DNA from: Pedobacter nototheniae
GTDB taxonomy: Bacteria > Bacteroidota > Bacteroidia > Sphingobacteriales > Sphingobacteriaceae
DNA length: 64,000 nt
Reading direction: 5' to 3'
Assembly (NCBI RefSeq): GCF_004335085.1
Contig: NZ_RQRS01000013.1
Location: forward strand, 82,838 to 146,837
Shown one piece after another: positions 8,780 through 17,854 of the stretch; position 1 is the first letter of the stretch, and every line of letters starts with the position of its first letter. Made by a program: the position numbers and the translations under genes. Below the pieces are notes generated by a model. The model had not been told where the DNA came from. It saw nothing but the letters and a program-made list of their open reading frames with translations, and ran no database searches.

Positions 8780-9094
8780 AACAATAAGAATTAGGTTTTA
8801 TAATTAAATAAAATTTAAAGCAAATGTTTAATCTAATCTGAGGTATAGACCTATTAAAACTATTTCAAAAAAATGAATCTTGCTTAACCTTATGCGTGGA
8901 GTATGACTAAGGTTTTATTGAAGGAATTGGCATATCTGATGGTAATTGCTTTTGTTTATAAAGACGTTACAATTTACCTTTTTCTAATATCTACTTAAAT
9001 ATACTCTTTTAATTTATTTATTTCAAAACTAAAGGCATATTTTTTATCTAGGTGAATTATTGCTGTATTATTTTATCCTTTTAAAATATTAGTT
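8780..9094. other. Gene-free spacer
   Basis: About 315 bp of AT-rich sequence between the 68-aa gene and the terminator of the cysteine desulfurase gene. I see no reading frame of note, no tRNA and no clear repeat. It presumably contains the promoter of the 68-aa gene. Confidence 0.5.
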
Positions 9095-9130
9095 AAAAAA
9101 AAAGCCTTAACAAATCATGTCAAGGCTCTT
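9095..9130 (-). terminator. Terminator of the glmM-cysteine desulfurase unit
   Basis: On the minus strand AAGAGCCTTGACA pairs with TGTTAAGGCTTTTT and ends in a long T run. It lies just beyond the stop at 9152. Confidence 0.85.
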
Positions 9131-9151
9131 CCTATTTGGTTACTGATATTT

Positions 9152-10300
9152 TTAGGCTAAAGCGTTTTGCTTAACTACCATTTTAACTTTTTCAATTACA
9201 TAATCTAAATCCTCTTTAGTTGTGTATTTACTAAAAGAGAAACGAACAGAAGGACGATTAGGATCGGCATTAATACCATTTAGCACATGCGAACCAATGT
9301 TTGATCCTGATGAACAAGCACTACCACCAGAAGCACAAATACCATTAATATCTAAATTAAAAAGCAACATATCTGCCATATCCATTTCTGGGAATGATAC
9401 ATTTAAAACCGTATAAAGGCTTTTGCTTGCGTCAGTTTCACCATTAAAGGCTATTCCTGGAATTTCGGCTATTAACTGTTCTTTTAAATAATCTTTTAAG
9501 CCTTGAATGTGGTTTTGATGCGCTTCCATATCAGCGTAAGCCATTTCTAAAGCTTTAGCTAACCCTACAATGCCATAAACATTTTCGGTACCGCCACGCA
9601 TATTTCGCTCTTGTGCACCTCCATAAATCATCGGTGCAATTTTAATATTGCTGTTTACATATAAAAACCCAACACCTTTTGGTCCGTGTAATTTATGTGC
9701 AGCACAAACAATAAAATGAGCTTTTAAATCGCGAACATTATGTACGTAATGTCCCATGGTTTGCACCGTATCTGCATGGTAAATTGCATTATATTTTTCG
9801 CAAATATCACCAACTTTATACATGTCCGTTAACGTACCTAACTCGTTATTGGCGTGCATTAAAGAAACAAAAGTGCGCTCATTATTTTGCAATAACTCTT
9901 CTAAATGGGCGTAATCGATGTTGCCTTTTTCGTCTATATTAACAAAACTCAATTTATCAATTTGTCCGTCCTTTAGCATCATGTTTAGAGTATGTTCTAC
10001 CGCGTGATGCTCTATTTTAGAAGTAATTGCGTGTTTAATACCATAAGCTGAAATACCACATCTAATTGCAGTATTATCCGCTTCGGTACCACCTGAAGTG
10101 AAAAATATTTCGGATGGTGATGCGCCTAATAAGCCTGCAACAGTTTTACGTGCCTTCTCTACCAAAGTTCTAACCTCACGCCCTAAAGCATGAATGGCAG
10201 ATGGATTACCGAAGTAGTTTTCCATTACGTTGGTCATTTCTGCAATCACTGCAGGATCTAGAGGCGTGGTTGCTGCATTATCTAAATAAACCCTTTTCAT
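9152..10300 (-). CDS. Cysteine desulfurase (NifS/IscS family)
   Basis: 382 aa PLP enzyme that releases sulfur from cysteine for iron-sulfur cluster or tRNA thiolation. It opens MKRVYLDNAATTPLDP; the PLP lysine is Lys203 in AAHKLHGPKG and the persulfide cysteine is Cys329 in SGGSACSSGS. The glycine-flanked cysteine loop is of the NifS/IscS-like type. The gene follows glmM by 17 nt on the same strand and shares its terminator. No iscU, sufBCD or mnmA is next to it, so its sulfur acceptor cannot be named from context. Confidence 0.92.
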   Translation of the reverse strand: MKRVYLDNAATTPLDPAVIAEMTNVMENYFGNPSAIHALGREVRTLVEKARKTVAGLLGASPSEIFFTSGGTEADNTAIRCGISAYGIKHAITSKIEHHAVEHTLNMMLKDGQIDKLSFVNIDEKGNIDYAHLEELLQNNERTFVSLMHANNELGTLTDMYKVGDICEKYNAIYHADTVQTMGHYVHNVRDLKAHFIVCAAHKLHGPKGVGFLYVNSNIKIAPMIYGGAQERNMRGGTENVYGIVGLAKALEMAYADMEAHQNHIQGLKDYLKEQLIAEIPGIAFNGETDASKSLYTVLNVSFPEMDMADMLLFNLDINGICASGGSACSSGSNIGSHVLNGINADPNRPSVRFSFSKYTTKEDLDYVIEKVKMVVKQNALA

Positions 10301-10318
10301 TTGTGTGTTTGTATGTGT

Positions 10319-11701
10319 TTAGTTCAAAATCTCTTTAATATCAGAGATGATTTTATTGGCAAGGCTCTCGGCCACGGTTTCATTTTCTGCTTCGCTGTAA
10401 ATACGAATAATTGGCTCCGTATTAGAACGACGTAAATGAACCCATGTTTTATCAAACTCTATTTTTAAGCCATCTATAGTGCTATATGGTTGATTTTTAT
10501 ATTTTTCTTCTACCTGTTTTAATAAATTATCGATATCCATTTCTGGCGTAAGGGTAATTTTATTTTTAGAGATAAAGTATCCAGGATAGCTGTTTCTTAA
10601 AACTGAAATAGGCTTACCAAATTTTGCCAGGTGCGTTAAAAATAAGGCAATACCAACCAAGGCATCTCTTCCATAATGAGATTCGGGATAAATAATACCA
10701 CCGTTACCCTCGCCACCAATAATGGCGTTTGTTGCTTTCATTTTATTAACTACGTTTACCTCTCCTACTGCAGAGGCATTATATTCTGCACCTGCTTTTT
10801 CAGTTACGTCGCGTAAAGCTCTGGTTGATGAAAGATTAGAGACCGTATTTCCTGGCGTATTTTGAAGGATATAATCTGCAACGGCAACTAAGGTATATTC
10901 TTCACCAAACATGCTACCATCTTCATTTACAAAGCATAAACGGTCAACATCCGGATCAACAACAATACCTAAATCAGCATTTTGCTTTTGAACTTCTTTA
11001 GAAATCTCTGTTAAGTTTTCTGGAAGTGGCTCAGGATTATGTGGGAAATGACCATCAGGAGTGCAATATAGTTCAACAACCTTATTAACCCCTAAAGCCT
11101 TTAATAAAGCAGGAATAAAAATACCACCCGTTGAATTAACACAATCAATTACCACCTTAAAATCGGCCTTTTTAATGGCTTCGACATCTACTAAAGGCAA
11201 TGCCAAAACTTTATCGATATGTTTTTGCAAGTAAGTATCGTTCTTAATTACTTTGCCTAATTTATCTACATCGGCAAAATCAAAACTAGCACTTTCGGCA
11301 AGGTCTAATACTTCCTTACCATCAGCATCACTAATAAATTCACCATCGCTATTTAATAATTTAAGTGCATTCCATTGTTTTGGATTATGACTGGCAGTTA
11401 AAATAATACCACCGCCTGCATTTTCATCGGGTACAGCAACCTCAACAGTTGGCGTGGTAGATAAGCCTAAATCAATAACCTCAATACCAAGACCTTGAAG
11501 AGTTCCGATAACTAAATTATTAACCATTTCGCCTGAAATACGGGCATCACGACCTAATACAATTCTTTTATTATTTGTTTTTTGAACTACCCAACTACCA
11601 AATGCAGCTGTAAATTTCACAATATCAATAGGTGTTAAGCCATCTCCTGCTTGTCCACCAATGGTTCCTCTTATGCCTGAAATCGATTTTATTAAAGTCA
11701 C
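10319..11701 (-). CDS. glmM: Phosphoglucosamine mutase / phosphohexomutase
   Basis: 460 aa member of the alpha-D-phosphohexomutase family. The phosphoserine loop is ILTASHNPKQWNALK, the Mg site is DPDVDRL, the sugar loop is GGEGNGGIIYP and the phosphate site is RRSNTEPIIRIY. In Bacteroidota this family member is normally annotated as GlmM, which makes glucosamine-1-phosphate for peptidoglycan and LPS; a phosphomannomutase role cannot be excluded. The start codon is GTG (MTLIKSISGIRGTIGG). A TATTTTTG -7 element lies about 23 nt upstream. It forms an operon with the cysteine desulfurase. Confidence 0.85.
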   Translation of the reverse strand: MTLIKSISGIRGTIGGQAGDGLTPIDIVKFTAAFGSWVVQKTNNKRIVLGRDARISGEMVNNLVIGTLQGLGIEVIDLGLSTTPTVEVAVPDENAGGGIILTASHNPKQWNALKLLNSDGEFISDADGKEVLDLAESASFDFADVDKLGKVIKNDTYLQKHIDKVLALPLVDVEAIKKADFKVVIDCVNSTGGIFIPALLKALGVNKVVELYCTPDGHFPHNPEPLPENLTEISKEVQKQNADLGIVVDPDVDRLCFVNEDGSMFGEEYTLVAVADYILQNTPGNTVSNLSSTRALRDVTEKAGAEYNASAVGEVNVVNKMKATNAIIGGEGNGGIIYPESHYGRDALVGIALFLTHLAKFGKPISVLRNSYPGYFISKNKITLTPEMDIDNLLKQVEEKYKNQPYSTIDGLKIEFDKTWVHLRRSNTEPIIRIYSEAENETVAESLANKIISDIKEILN

Positions 11702-11723
11702 TTATGTTAGTTTTATATATGCC

Positions 11724-11731
11724 CAAAAATA
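11724..11731 (-). promoter_or_regulatory. Candidate -7 element of glmM
   Basis: Minus-strand TATTTTTG, a TAnnTTTG match, 22 nt before the GTG start. No good TTG partner was seen. Confidence 0.4.
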
Positions 11732-11884
11732 AGAAAAAATTCAGGATTGTACTTAAGTTTCGAACTTGCTAACCGTTTAATTTACATTCGCTTTATATCT
11801 ATTTACACGATGTATTTAATAGATTTAGATTAAAACACAGCATAATTATGCAACAATATTGCATAAAATAGATCTTCAAAAGTT

Positions 11885-11912
11885 TTGTTGCCATTGCAAA
11901 AGCTTATATTTG
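11885..11912 (+). promoter_or_regulatory. Candidate promoter of the methyltransferase-PAP2-ZIP operon
   Basis: TTG at 11885-11887, 17 nt spacer, then TATATTTG at 11905-11912. It supports an ATG at 11943 rather than a start further upstream. Confidence 0.6.
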
Positions 11913-11942
11913 CCCCTTTCAAAAAATAAATACGGCTTTTAT

Positions 11943-12674
11943 ATGCAGCGCAAGTGGTTTCAGTATTGGTTCAATTCCCCTTATTATCATATCCTTTATC
12001 AACAACGCAACGACGCTGAAGCTGAATTTTTTATTGATAACCTAACTGATTTTCTAAATCCAACAGGAGATTCTAAAATGCTGGATATTGCTTGTGGTAA
12101 AGGCAGGCATTCTATTTACCTAAATAAAAAGGGGTTTAATGTAACTGGCATCGATTTATCTGAGCAAAGCATTAAATATGCAAAGCAGTTTGAAAATGAA
12201 AAACTTCATTTTCTGGTACATGATATGCGCCGCTTATTTTACATTAATTATTTTGATGTAGCCTTAAATCTTTTCACCAGTTTTGGATACTTTGATACGG
12301 AGAAAGATCATGTAAATGCACTTAAAACTTTTAGAAAAAGCTTAAATGCAAAGGGCATATTGGTTATTGATTATTTTAACACTGAAAAAATAGTTAGAAA
12401 TTTAAATCATCAAGAAACTAAAGTATTAGATCATATTACTTTTAATATTGATAAGAAGGTTGTGGATGGCAAAATTATCAAGAAAATTAATTTTGAAGAT
12501 AATGATAAAACTTACAATTTTGAAGAACGAGTACAGGCTTTTAGTTTACAGGATTTTGAAAGAATGCTAACTAAAGCAGGTATGGTTATAGAAAAAACCT
12601 TTGGCAGTTATGCTCTTGAGGATTATAGCGAAGAAAACTCTGACCGGTTAATTTTAATTTGCAAAAAAGCATGA
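11943..12674 (+). CDS. Class I SAM-dependent methyltransferase
   Basis: 243 aa from the ATG at 11943 (MQRKWFQYWFNSPYYH). The SAM-binding motif I is MLDIACGKGRHSIYLNKKGF, followed by VTGIDLSEQSI (acidic post-motif). The reading frame stays open upstream to 11859, but a good promoter lies inside that stretch at 11885-11912, so the shorter form is chosen. Substrate unknown; small-molecule or rRNA methylation are both possible. Its stop overlaps the next ATG (ATGA), so it is translationally coupled with the PAP2 gene. Confidence 0.85.
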   Translation: MQRKWFQYWFNSPYYHILYQQRNDAEAEFFIDNLTDFLNPTGDSKMLDIACGKGRHSIYLNKKGFNVTGIDLSEQSIKYAKQFENEKLHFLVHDMRRLFYINYFDVALNLFTSFGYFDTEKDHVNALKTFRKSLNAKGILVIDYFNTEKIVRNLNHQETKVLDHITFNIDKKVVDGKIIKKINFEDNDKTYNFEERVQAFSLQDFERMLTKAGMVIEKTFGSYALEDYSEENSDRLILICKKA

Positions 12675-13234
12675 TAGAAAGCATTCAGCAGTTTGATGCA
12701 GAGTTGTTTTTGAAAATTCATCGTGGGCTTTCCAATGGGTTTTTCGATTGGTTGATGCCATTAATGCGCAATCGTTTTTTTTGGGCACCACTTTACTTAT
12801 TTATTGTAATTTTTTGTATTAAACAGTATAAAAAGCAAGGTTACTACATTATTGGAATGATTCTTTTTACGTTTGCCATGGGCGATTTAATTGCATCAAG
12901 AGTAATTAAACCGCTTGTATCAAGATTAAGACCATGTAACGAACCAACATTGATAAATGATATTATCCACCGTGTGCCCTGCGGTAGTGGTATGAGTTTT
13001 CCTTCCGCCCATGCAACGAACCATTTTGCTATTGCTGTTTTTTTAATTTTTGTGTTTTACAAAAGATGGAAACCTATTCTACCAATTGGTTTATTTTGGG
13101 CTTTCATTATTAGTTTTGCACAAGTTTATGTAGGTGTACATTACCCTGTAGATGTAACTACAGGTGCACTGCTAGGAAGCGTAATTGGTTTTATTTGTTC
13201 AAGAATATTTAAAAAACTTCAACCCGATTTTTAA
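12671..13234 (+). CDS. PAP2-family membrane phosphatase
   Basis: 187 aa with five or so membrane helices. The three acid-phosphatase motifs are clear: KPLVSRLRPC, PSAHATNHF and a final SFAQVYVGVHYPVDV with catalytic histidine. Such proteins dephosphorylate lipid phosphates, commonly undecaprenyl-pyrophosphate or phosphatidylglycerol-phosphate at the inner membrane. PSAH replaces the usual PSGH, a tolerated change. The ATG overlaps the methyltransferase stop by 4 nt, and the ZIP gene follows 1 nt after its stop, giving a tight three-gene operon. Confidence 0.88.
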   Translation: MIESIQQFDAELFLKIHRGLSNGFFDWLMPLMRNRFFWAPLYLFIVIFCIKQYKKQGYYIIGMILFTFAMGDLIASRVIKPLVSRLRPCNEPTLINDIIHRVPCGSGMSFPSAHATNHFAIAVFLIFVFYKRWKPILPIGLFWAFIISFAQVYVGVHYPVDVTTGALLGSVIGFICSRIFKKLQPDF

Positions 13235-13235
13235 A

Positions 13236-13952
13236 ATGGAAGTCTGGAAAATTTGCGTACTTTTCTTCTGCGCCTTTTTAGGTGGATCGGCTATCTTTTT
13301 GGTAAAAAGCGATAAATCAAAGCTCCTAAAGCTTATTTTATCTTTTAGCGGCGCTTATTTATTCGCCATTACTGTTTTACATTTAATTCCTGATGCATAT
13401 AGTGGTCCGGATAAAGGAGAAATAGGAATATTTATTTTAATTGGGTTCTTACTCCAGGTTTTTCTTGAACAGTTTTCTGAAGGTGTTGAACATGGGCATA
13501 TCCATAAACATCATGATGGACATGCTTTTCCTTACGGAATTATGATTAGCTTGTGCTTACATGCTTTTTTAGAAGGAATGCCTTTAGCTAAAGATCAGCA
13601 TAACGAATTAATTTTCGGAATTTCGTTACATCATATTCCTGCTGCATTTGCTCTTGCAAGCATTTTAATGCAAAACCACTTTAAAAAAGGCAGTATTATG
13701 GCCTACCTTGTCATATTTGCTGTTATGGCTCCTTTAGGTTTTTATGTAAGTATGGGCCTAAGTAATGGAACAATTGGTGGTGTGGAGGCTTATTTCAACA
13801 AAATAATGGGTATTGTAATTGGTATCTTTCTACACATTTCTACCACTATATTATTTGAATCAAGCGCCGATCATAAAATAAACATTAAAAAAATGATTGC
13901 CGTTTTACTGGGTATTGGCGTTGCCTTAATAGGTTTTTTTATAGGGCATTAA
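13236..13952 (+). CDS. ZIP-family metal transporter
   Basis: 238 aa from ATG 13236 (MEVWKICVLFFCAFLGG), which follows the PAP2 stop after 1 nt. About eight helices are visible, with a histidine-rich cytoplasmic loop (EHGHIHKHHDGHAFP) and the ZIP helix IV/V metal-binding pairs SLCLHAFLEGMP and SLHHIPAAFALAS. ZIP proteins bring zinc or other divalent metals into the cytoplasm. A longer reading from 13185 overlaps the PAP2 gene and is unlikely. Confidence 0.88.
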   Translation: MEVWKICVLFFCAFLGGSAIFLVKSDKSKLLKLILSFSGAYLFAITVLHLIPDAYSGPDKGEIGIFILIGFLLQVFLEQFSEGVEHGHIHKHHDGHAFPYGIMISLCLHAFLEGMPLAKDQHNELIFGISLHHIPAAFALASILMQNHFKKGSIMAYLVIFAVMAPLGFYVSMGLSNGTIGGVEAYFNKIMGIVIGIFLHISTTILFESSADHKINIKKMIAVLLGIGVALIGFFIGH

Positions 13953-13990
13953 TAACGCTCCATAAATGTTTACTTACTACTTTCTTTCTG

Positions 13991-14262
13991 CCATTAACAT
14001 TTAACTAAGTTTTGCTTAATAGTTTCTTTGTTTCTCTTAAAACAAATTAAGTTTTGCTTAATAGTTTATTATAATTGTTTAATGTAAACTAATATTTGTT
14101 TGATAGTTTCTTTAGATCTATTAATATAAATTAAGTTTTACTTAATAGTTTATTTGAATTGTTTAATATAAACTAATATTTAGTTGATGATTTATTTGCA
14201 TCATTAACACTGCGTTTGGTGTTGATAGTTTTATTGCGCTAAACAGTTTATTTTCATTAATT
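13991..14262 (+). repeat. Tandem AT-rich repeat array, about 42-bp unit, in front of the Uma2 gene
   Basis: Six to seven imperfect copies of a 40-44 bp unit, each with a core like TAAnTTTTGCTTAATAGTTT followed by a TTTG or TTAG segment. Copies begin near 13991, 14035, 14078, 14119, 14161 and 14201, with a partial last copy. Alternate units resemble each other most (TAAGTTTTGCTTAATAG versus TAATATTTGTTTGATAG). Each unit carries something like a TTG / TAnnTTTG promoter half. The array fills the whole spacer before the Uma2 gene. Confidence 0.75.
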
Positions 14263-14269
14263 TAGACTA

Positions 14270-14869
14270 ATGGAAAATGAAGTTAATGAGCCTGCCGTAG
14301 ATTACCATAAACAAATGTATACCATTGCAGAATATCTTGAAAGGGAAAATTTATCTGATGAAAAGCACGAATATTTTCAAGGAGAAATTTTTGCCATGGC
14401 TGGAGCAAGTAATGCGCATAACGAAATTTTCACTAACGTTTTTGGAAATATATTCATTAAATTAAAAGGTAAACCCTGTCGTCCTTTTGGTAGTGATAAG
14501 CGCCTGCAAATTCCCGAAAATAGTTTATTTACTTATCCTGATATTTCTATCTATTGCAACAATTTGATCGAAAGTAAAGATGATACAAACACTTCGGTTC
14601 TTCCTTCTGTAATTATAGAAATTTTATCTGCCTCAACTAAAACTTACGATAGAGGGAATAAATTTAAACTTTATAGGGATATCCCCTCATTGAAAGAATA
14701 TATTTTAATTGATTCTGAATCAATATATATTGAAGCTTTTTATGTTAATGAGAAACAAAACTGGGAATTAACAGAATATAAAAACATTCATCAAGTTTTA
14801 AACTTTACTTCTCTTGGTTTCGAAATTCCCTTATTAGAAATTTATAATAAGGTTTTTATTGAAAGTTAA
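14270..14869 (+). CDS. Uma2-family (DUF820) endonuclease-like protein
   Basis: 199 aa with the restriction-endonuclease-like fold pattern of the Uma2 family: [15 protein letters not shown] early, TYPDISIYC (metal-binding Asp), [18 protein letters not shown] (Glu) and [17 protein letters not shown] (catalytic Lys). These proteins are predicted Mg-dependent nucleases, common in cyanobacteria and some Bacteroidota and often spread by transfer; their biological role is uncertain. No partner toxin or methylase gene lies next to it. It begins directly after the tandem repeat array. Confidence 0.85.
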   Translation: MENEVNEPAVDYHKQMYTIAEYLERENLSDEKHEYFQGEIFAMAGASNAHNEIFTNVFGNIFIKLKGKPCRPFGSDKRLQIPENSLFTYPDISIYCNNLIESKDDTNTSVLPSVIIEILSASTKTYDRGNKFKLYRDIPSLKEYILIDSESIYIEAFYVNEKQNWELTEYKNIHQVLNFTSLGFEIPLLEIYNKVFIES

Positions 14870-15016
14870 TTATTTCTTTTCCTTCTTTTTTCCAAAACCC
14901 CAAGGGCAATGCTTACACTTATTTTTACAGCAATAGCCTCTTTTTAAATGATAGGCTTCAGTAAAAACCATTAGCCCATCTTCATTAAAATAAAAGTCTT
15001 CTCCTTCCTTTAACAT
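14870..15016 (-). CDS. DUF5522-like cysteine mini-protein
   Basis: 48 aa, starting MLKEGEDFYFNEDGL. The tail MVFTEAYHLKRGYCC, then KNKCKHCPWGF carries four cysteines and matches the small DUF5522 family as I recall it; the cysteines could bind metal. The stop codon abuts the stop of the convergent Uma2 gene with no gap. It is likely a real gene despite its size because of the strongly patterned C-terminus. Function unknown. Confidence 0.75.
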   Translation of the reverse strand: MLKEGEDFYFNEDGLMVFTEAYHLKRGYCCKNKCKHCPWGFGKKKEKK

Positions 15017-15100
15017 AAAGCAAAAATTTTGAATATGAGAATGAATGATTATTGAATCTTTTTAACAAGCATACCGTCATTCATTCGTTTTATCTTTCAA

Positions 15101-16054
15101 TTAATCATTTTTACCGTTAAGTATTTTCACGGTCAATTTTCCAGCAAAATGTTGTTTTAGTTGTTTTCCATCACCATGCAATGTCCACACTTCTTTAGGC
15201 TGAACCTTTTCTATTGTTTCTAATATTGCGGCCCAATCTGCATGATCTGATATATAAAGCGAAATTCCATTTTGTTGCTGAAGATTTTTCCACCCAGAAG
15301 CAAAGGCTCTAACCACATTTACTGCCTTAAAGTAACTATGAAAAACCATGGGTGGTACAATATAAACCTGATGCTCTGTGTTTTGCTTCATCACTTTTCT
15401 ATCGTAAACCTGATATTTACCTAACTTAATACCATACTCTTCGTAAATTTTAACAAAGGGCATAATACTGTGGTGTACCAATATGTTTTTACCTGTACAA
15501 TGCTGATTAATAAGCTGAATAATACGCTGGCTTTTACCTAAAGCATAGGCACCCAACATAATATTAGCTGTGGTAGCGTTTAGCTTATTAATTTCATCTG
15601 CAGCCTCAGGATGTTTAGTTTCTGGGTCGGCGAAAGTGCTTTCTGTAATCAAAACATCGGCCTGAACAAACTCAAAGGGCTCACATGTTATATCAAGTTC
15701 AATTTTATAATCGCCAGTATATAAATATTTAATTCCTTTATACTCCATCATTACTTGTGCGGAGCCTAATATATGTCCGGCAGAATAAAAAGTGATGGTT
15801 ACATCTTTTAATTTGAAAGATTGATGATATTCTTTAATATGAAAATCGCCGCCAGCAAACTTGCGATAACGATGTTTCATAAATGCCATTGTGGCTTGAG
15901 TACAATAAACATTTTGGTTTCCCCCTACCGCATGATCGCCATGCGCATGAGAAATAACAGCTTCTTTAACGGGTTGTTGAGGATCTAAATAAAAATCGCC
16001 ATATACACAATACAATCCCACGGGGGTAATTGTAATAAAATCTTCCAGTATCAT
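15101..16054 (-). CDS. MBL-fold exonuclease-like protein (beta-CASP related)
   Basis: 317 aa with HAHGDHAVGGN metal motif, SAGHILGSAQVMMEY (second histidine block), YTGDYKIE (bridging Asp) and a C-terminal WTLHGDG. The order and spacing are those of the mRNA 3'-end processing / DNA-ligase-associated exonuclease group. In other genomes that group sits with an ATP-dependent DNA ligase and Lhr helicase; neither is seen here, so a DNA-repair role is inferred from family only. Its start overlaps the coaE stop by one base, hence one operon with coaE and ybbR. Confidence 0.72.
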   Translation of the reverse strand: MILEDFITITPVGLYCVYGDFYLDPQQPVKEAVISHAHGDHAVGGNQNVYCTQATMAFMKHRYRKFAGGDFHIKEYHQSFKLKDVTITFYSAGHILGSAQVMMEYKGIKYLYTGDYKIELDITCEPFEFVQADVLITESTFADPETKHPEAADEINKLNATTANIMLGAYALGKSQRIIQLINQHCTGKNILVHHSIMPFVKIYEEYGIKLGKYQVYDRKVMKQNTEHQVYIVPPMVFHSYFKAVNVVRAFASGWKNLQQQNGISLYISDHADWAAILETIEKVQPKEVWTLHGDGKQLKQHFAGKLTVKILNGKND

Positions 16055-16653
16055 TATTTTTTACTTACCTCTAAAAATATTTTATGTAATGCTAAAACTT
16101 GCTCAATAATGCCATTCTCCTCATCATTTACAATAAAATGATTGGCCATTTTTCGCTTCTGTTCATCACTAAATTGTTTATCCATTCGGGCTTTTACTTG
16201 TTCCGCAGAAACATTATCGCGTTGCATTACTCTACTTACCTTTACATTTATTGGGGCAGTTACCAAAATGCTGGTATCACACATTTTATAAGAACCACTT
16301 TCAAATAGCAAAGCAGCCTCTTTTAAGGTGTAAGGTACTGTTTGGTCAATTTGATTCTCCCATTCATTAAAAGCCCTAAAAACCGCTGGATGAACAAGTG
16401 CGTTCAATTTAGTTAATTCAGTTTCATTGTTAAATACAATTGCTGCAATGTGCTTATTATTTAGTGTACCATCTTCGAAATAGCTATCCTGGCCAAAGGT
16501 ATTTTTAATTCCCTCCACTAAAATAGAATCTTTAACCATTATTTCTTTAGCAACTGTATCCGCATAAAAAACAGGGATACCCAAAACCTCAAAAACCTTA
16601 CATACGGTTGTTTTTCCACTACCTATGCCGCCTGTTATACCTACTTTATACAT
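16054..16653 (-). CDS. coaE: Dephospho-CoA kinase
   Basis: 199 aa. The P-loop GITGGIGSGKTTVCKVFE is followed by GIPVFYADTVAKEIM with the substrate-binding aspartate, and ALLFESGSYKMCD later. CoaE phosphorylates the ribose of dephospho-CoA, the last step of coenzyme A synthesis. Its stop overlaps the next gene and its start overlaps the ybbR stop, each by one base, indicating a tight operon. Confidence 0.93.
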   Translation of the reverse strand: MYKVGITGGIGSGKTTVCKVFEVLGIPVFYADTVAKEIMVKDSILVEGIKNTFGQDSYFEDGTLNNKHIAAIVFNNETELTKLNALVHPAVFRAFNEWENQIDQTVPYTLKEAALLFESGSYKMCDTSILVTAPINVKVSRVMQRDNVSAEQVKARMDKQFSDEQKRKMANHFIVNDEENGIIEQVLALHKIFLEVSKK

Positions 16654-17600
16654 TATTTTTCGACTACAAAATCTATTTTGGATGGAAACACATTGATTAA
16701 TTTACAGTAATCTGGAAACTCAGTAATTTTAACTGTAAATTGGTTGTGATTTAAATTTAGCCATTCATCTACATCAACACTTGCCTGAATAAAGCTTTCA
16801 TCAACCTGCTCATAATTGCCAAGTGCAACTAAAAAGGTAACCTTAATTTTTTTGGGATAAAGCTTAATACTATTGTAATTACGGTTATTAATAATTTTTA
16901 GTGGAACTTCAATAGTTTTTTCGGTAAACTCATCTACCGGTAGTTTAACTTCTACCGTGGACGGAAAGATACTCACATTTTTGTGGGTACTGTGTTGCAT
17001 AGCAACTCTTACGGTTGCGCTATTTTGCAATTTACTAAGCTTTAAAGTATCAGTAGACCATTCTGTAATCTTATCAAGCTCCTCAATTGGCCCCGTAACG
17101 GTTACATATTTTGGATTAAGTTGTATATCACTTGAAATTCCATATTGCTTTGTAAAATCAATTTTTTCAATAAGTTTAATGGCAACTCTTTTAACGGTTC
17201 TTTTGGTAAAATCGAAATATAAGGTATCTGGTTTTACTGAAATTACTTTTTGCGAACTTTCTAATTGTTTATTTATGTTGTACAATTGATCTGAAAATAC
17301 AATAAACTCTTTTGAGTTTAATTGATTTAAACTTACGGCAATAGATTGCGGATTTATACGCAAACGGGCAAATAACAACTGCCAGCCTGTTCCTTTTACC
17401 TTCAAATCTACAGTATCAGATTGTAAAGGATGAAATGCTCTCTTTTGAGGGAAGTTTTTATAAATTAACACTGTTTTAGCCGTGTATTCATATTCGTTAT
17501 TTAATGCCAAAAAAAACCATGCAGCAACCGCCAGTACCAAGCAAGCCAGGAGACTAAAAACACGTCTTTTTTCTATTTGAGTTAACTTAATAAAAGGCAT
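16653..17600 (-). CDS. YbbR-domain protein (CdaR-like)
   Basis: 315 aa from ATG 17600 (MPFIKLTQIEKRRVF). One N-terminal membrane helix (LLACLVLAVAAWFFLAL) anchors a periplasmic chain of YbbR-type repeats with recurrent patterns such as VKLPVDEFTEKTIEVPLK and VTGPIEELDKI. In other bacteria YbbR proteins (CdaR) can control the diadenylate cyclase CdaA; no cdaA is seen here. In relatives this gene is usually near yajC and coaE; here a TonB gene and an insertion sequence lie between it and yajC. Confidence 0.8.
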   Translation of the reverse strand: MPFIKLTQIEKRRVFSLLACLVLAVAAWFFLALNNEYEYTAKTVLIYKNFPQKRAFHPLQSDTVDLKVKGTGWQLLFARLRINPQSIAVSLNQLNSKEFIVFSDQLYNINKQLESSQKVISVKPDTLYFDFTKRTVKRVAIKLIEKIDFTKQYGISSDIQLNPKYVTVTGPIEELDKITEWSTDTLKLSKLQNSATVRVAMQHSTHKNVSIFPSTVEVKLPVDEFTEKTIEVPLKIINNRNYNSIKLYPKKIKVTFLVALGNYEQVDESFIQASVDVDEWLNLNHNQFTVKITEFPDYCKLINVFPSKIDFVVEK

Positions 17601-17854
17601 ATAGTAATGAAAATGAATTAGAGCACATTTGCCCTTAACCACACAACAATTTAGCCAAATGTAGTAAAATTTTAAAAGATAGACTGAACATCCGATCTTA
17701 CGAAAGGGTTAACTTAAAATTAAAAAGATAACATCATTAGGTTAACTAAAACGAACTCAGATTATTTCTTCTCCGCCACTATTATTTCATTAAAGTAAAC
17801 AGTATTTTTATAAGCACCTATTGTGATTTCAATCCACAAAACCATTAGAAAAAA

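Noticed and set aside
8231..10300. RiPP cluster formed by the two GHEPGTTPG proteins with the MBL-fold enzyme and cysteine desulfurase
   Set aside because: Separate terminators split these genes and neither enzyme is a known peptide modifier; the link would be pure proximity.
13991..14262. Possible CRISPR array
   Set aside because: Units are contiguous and diverged with no constant-length unique spacers, and no cas genes are near.
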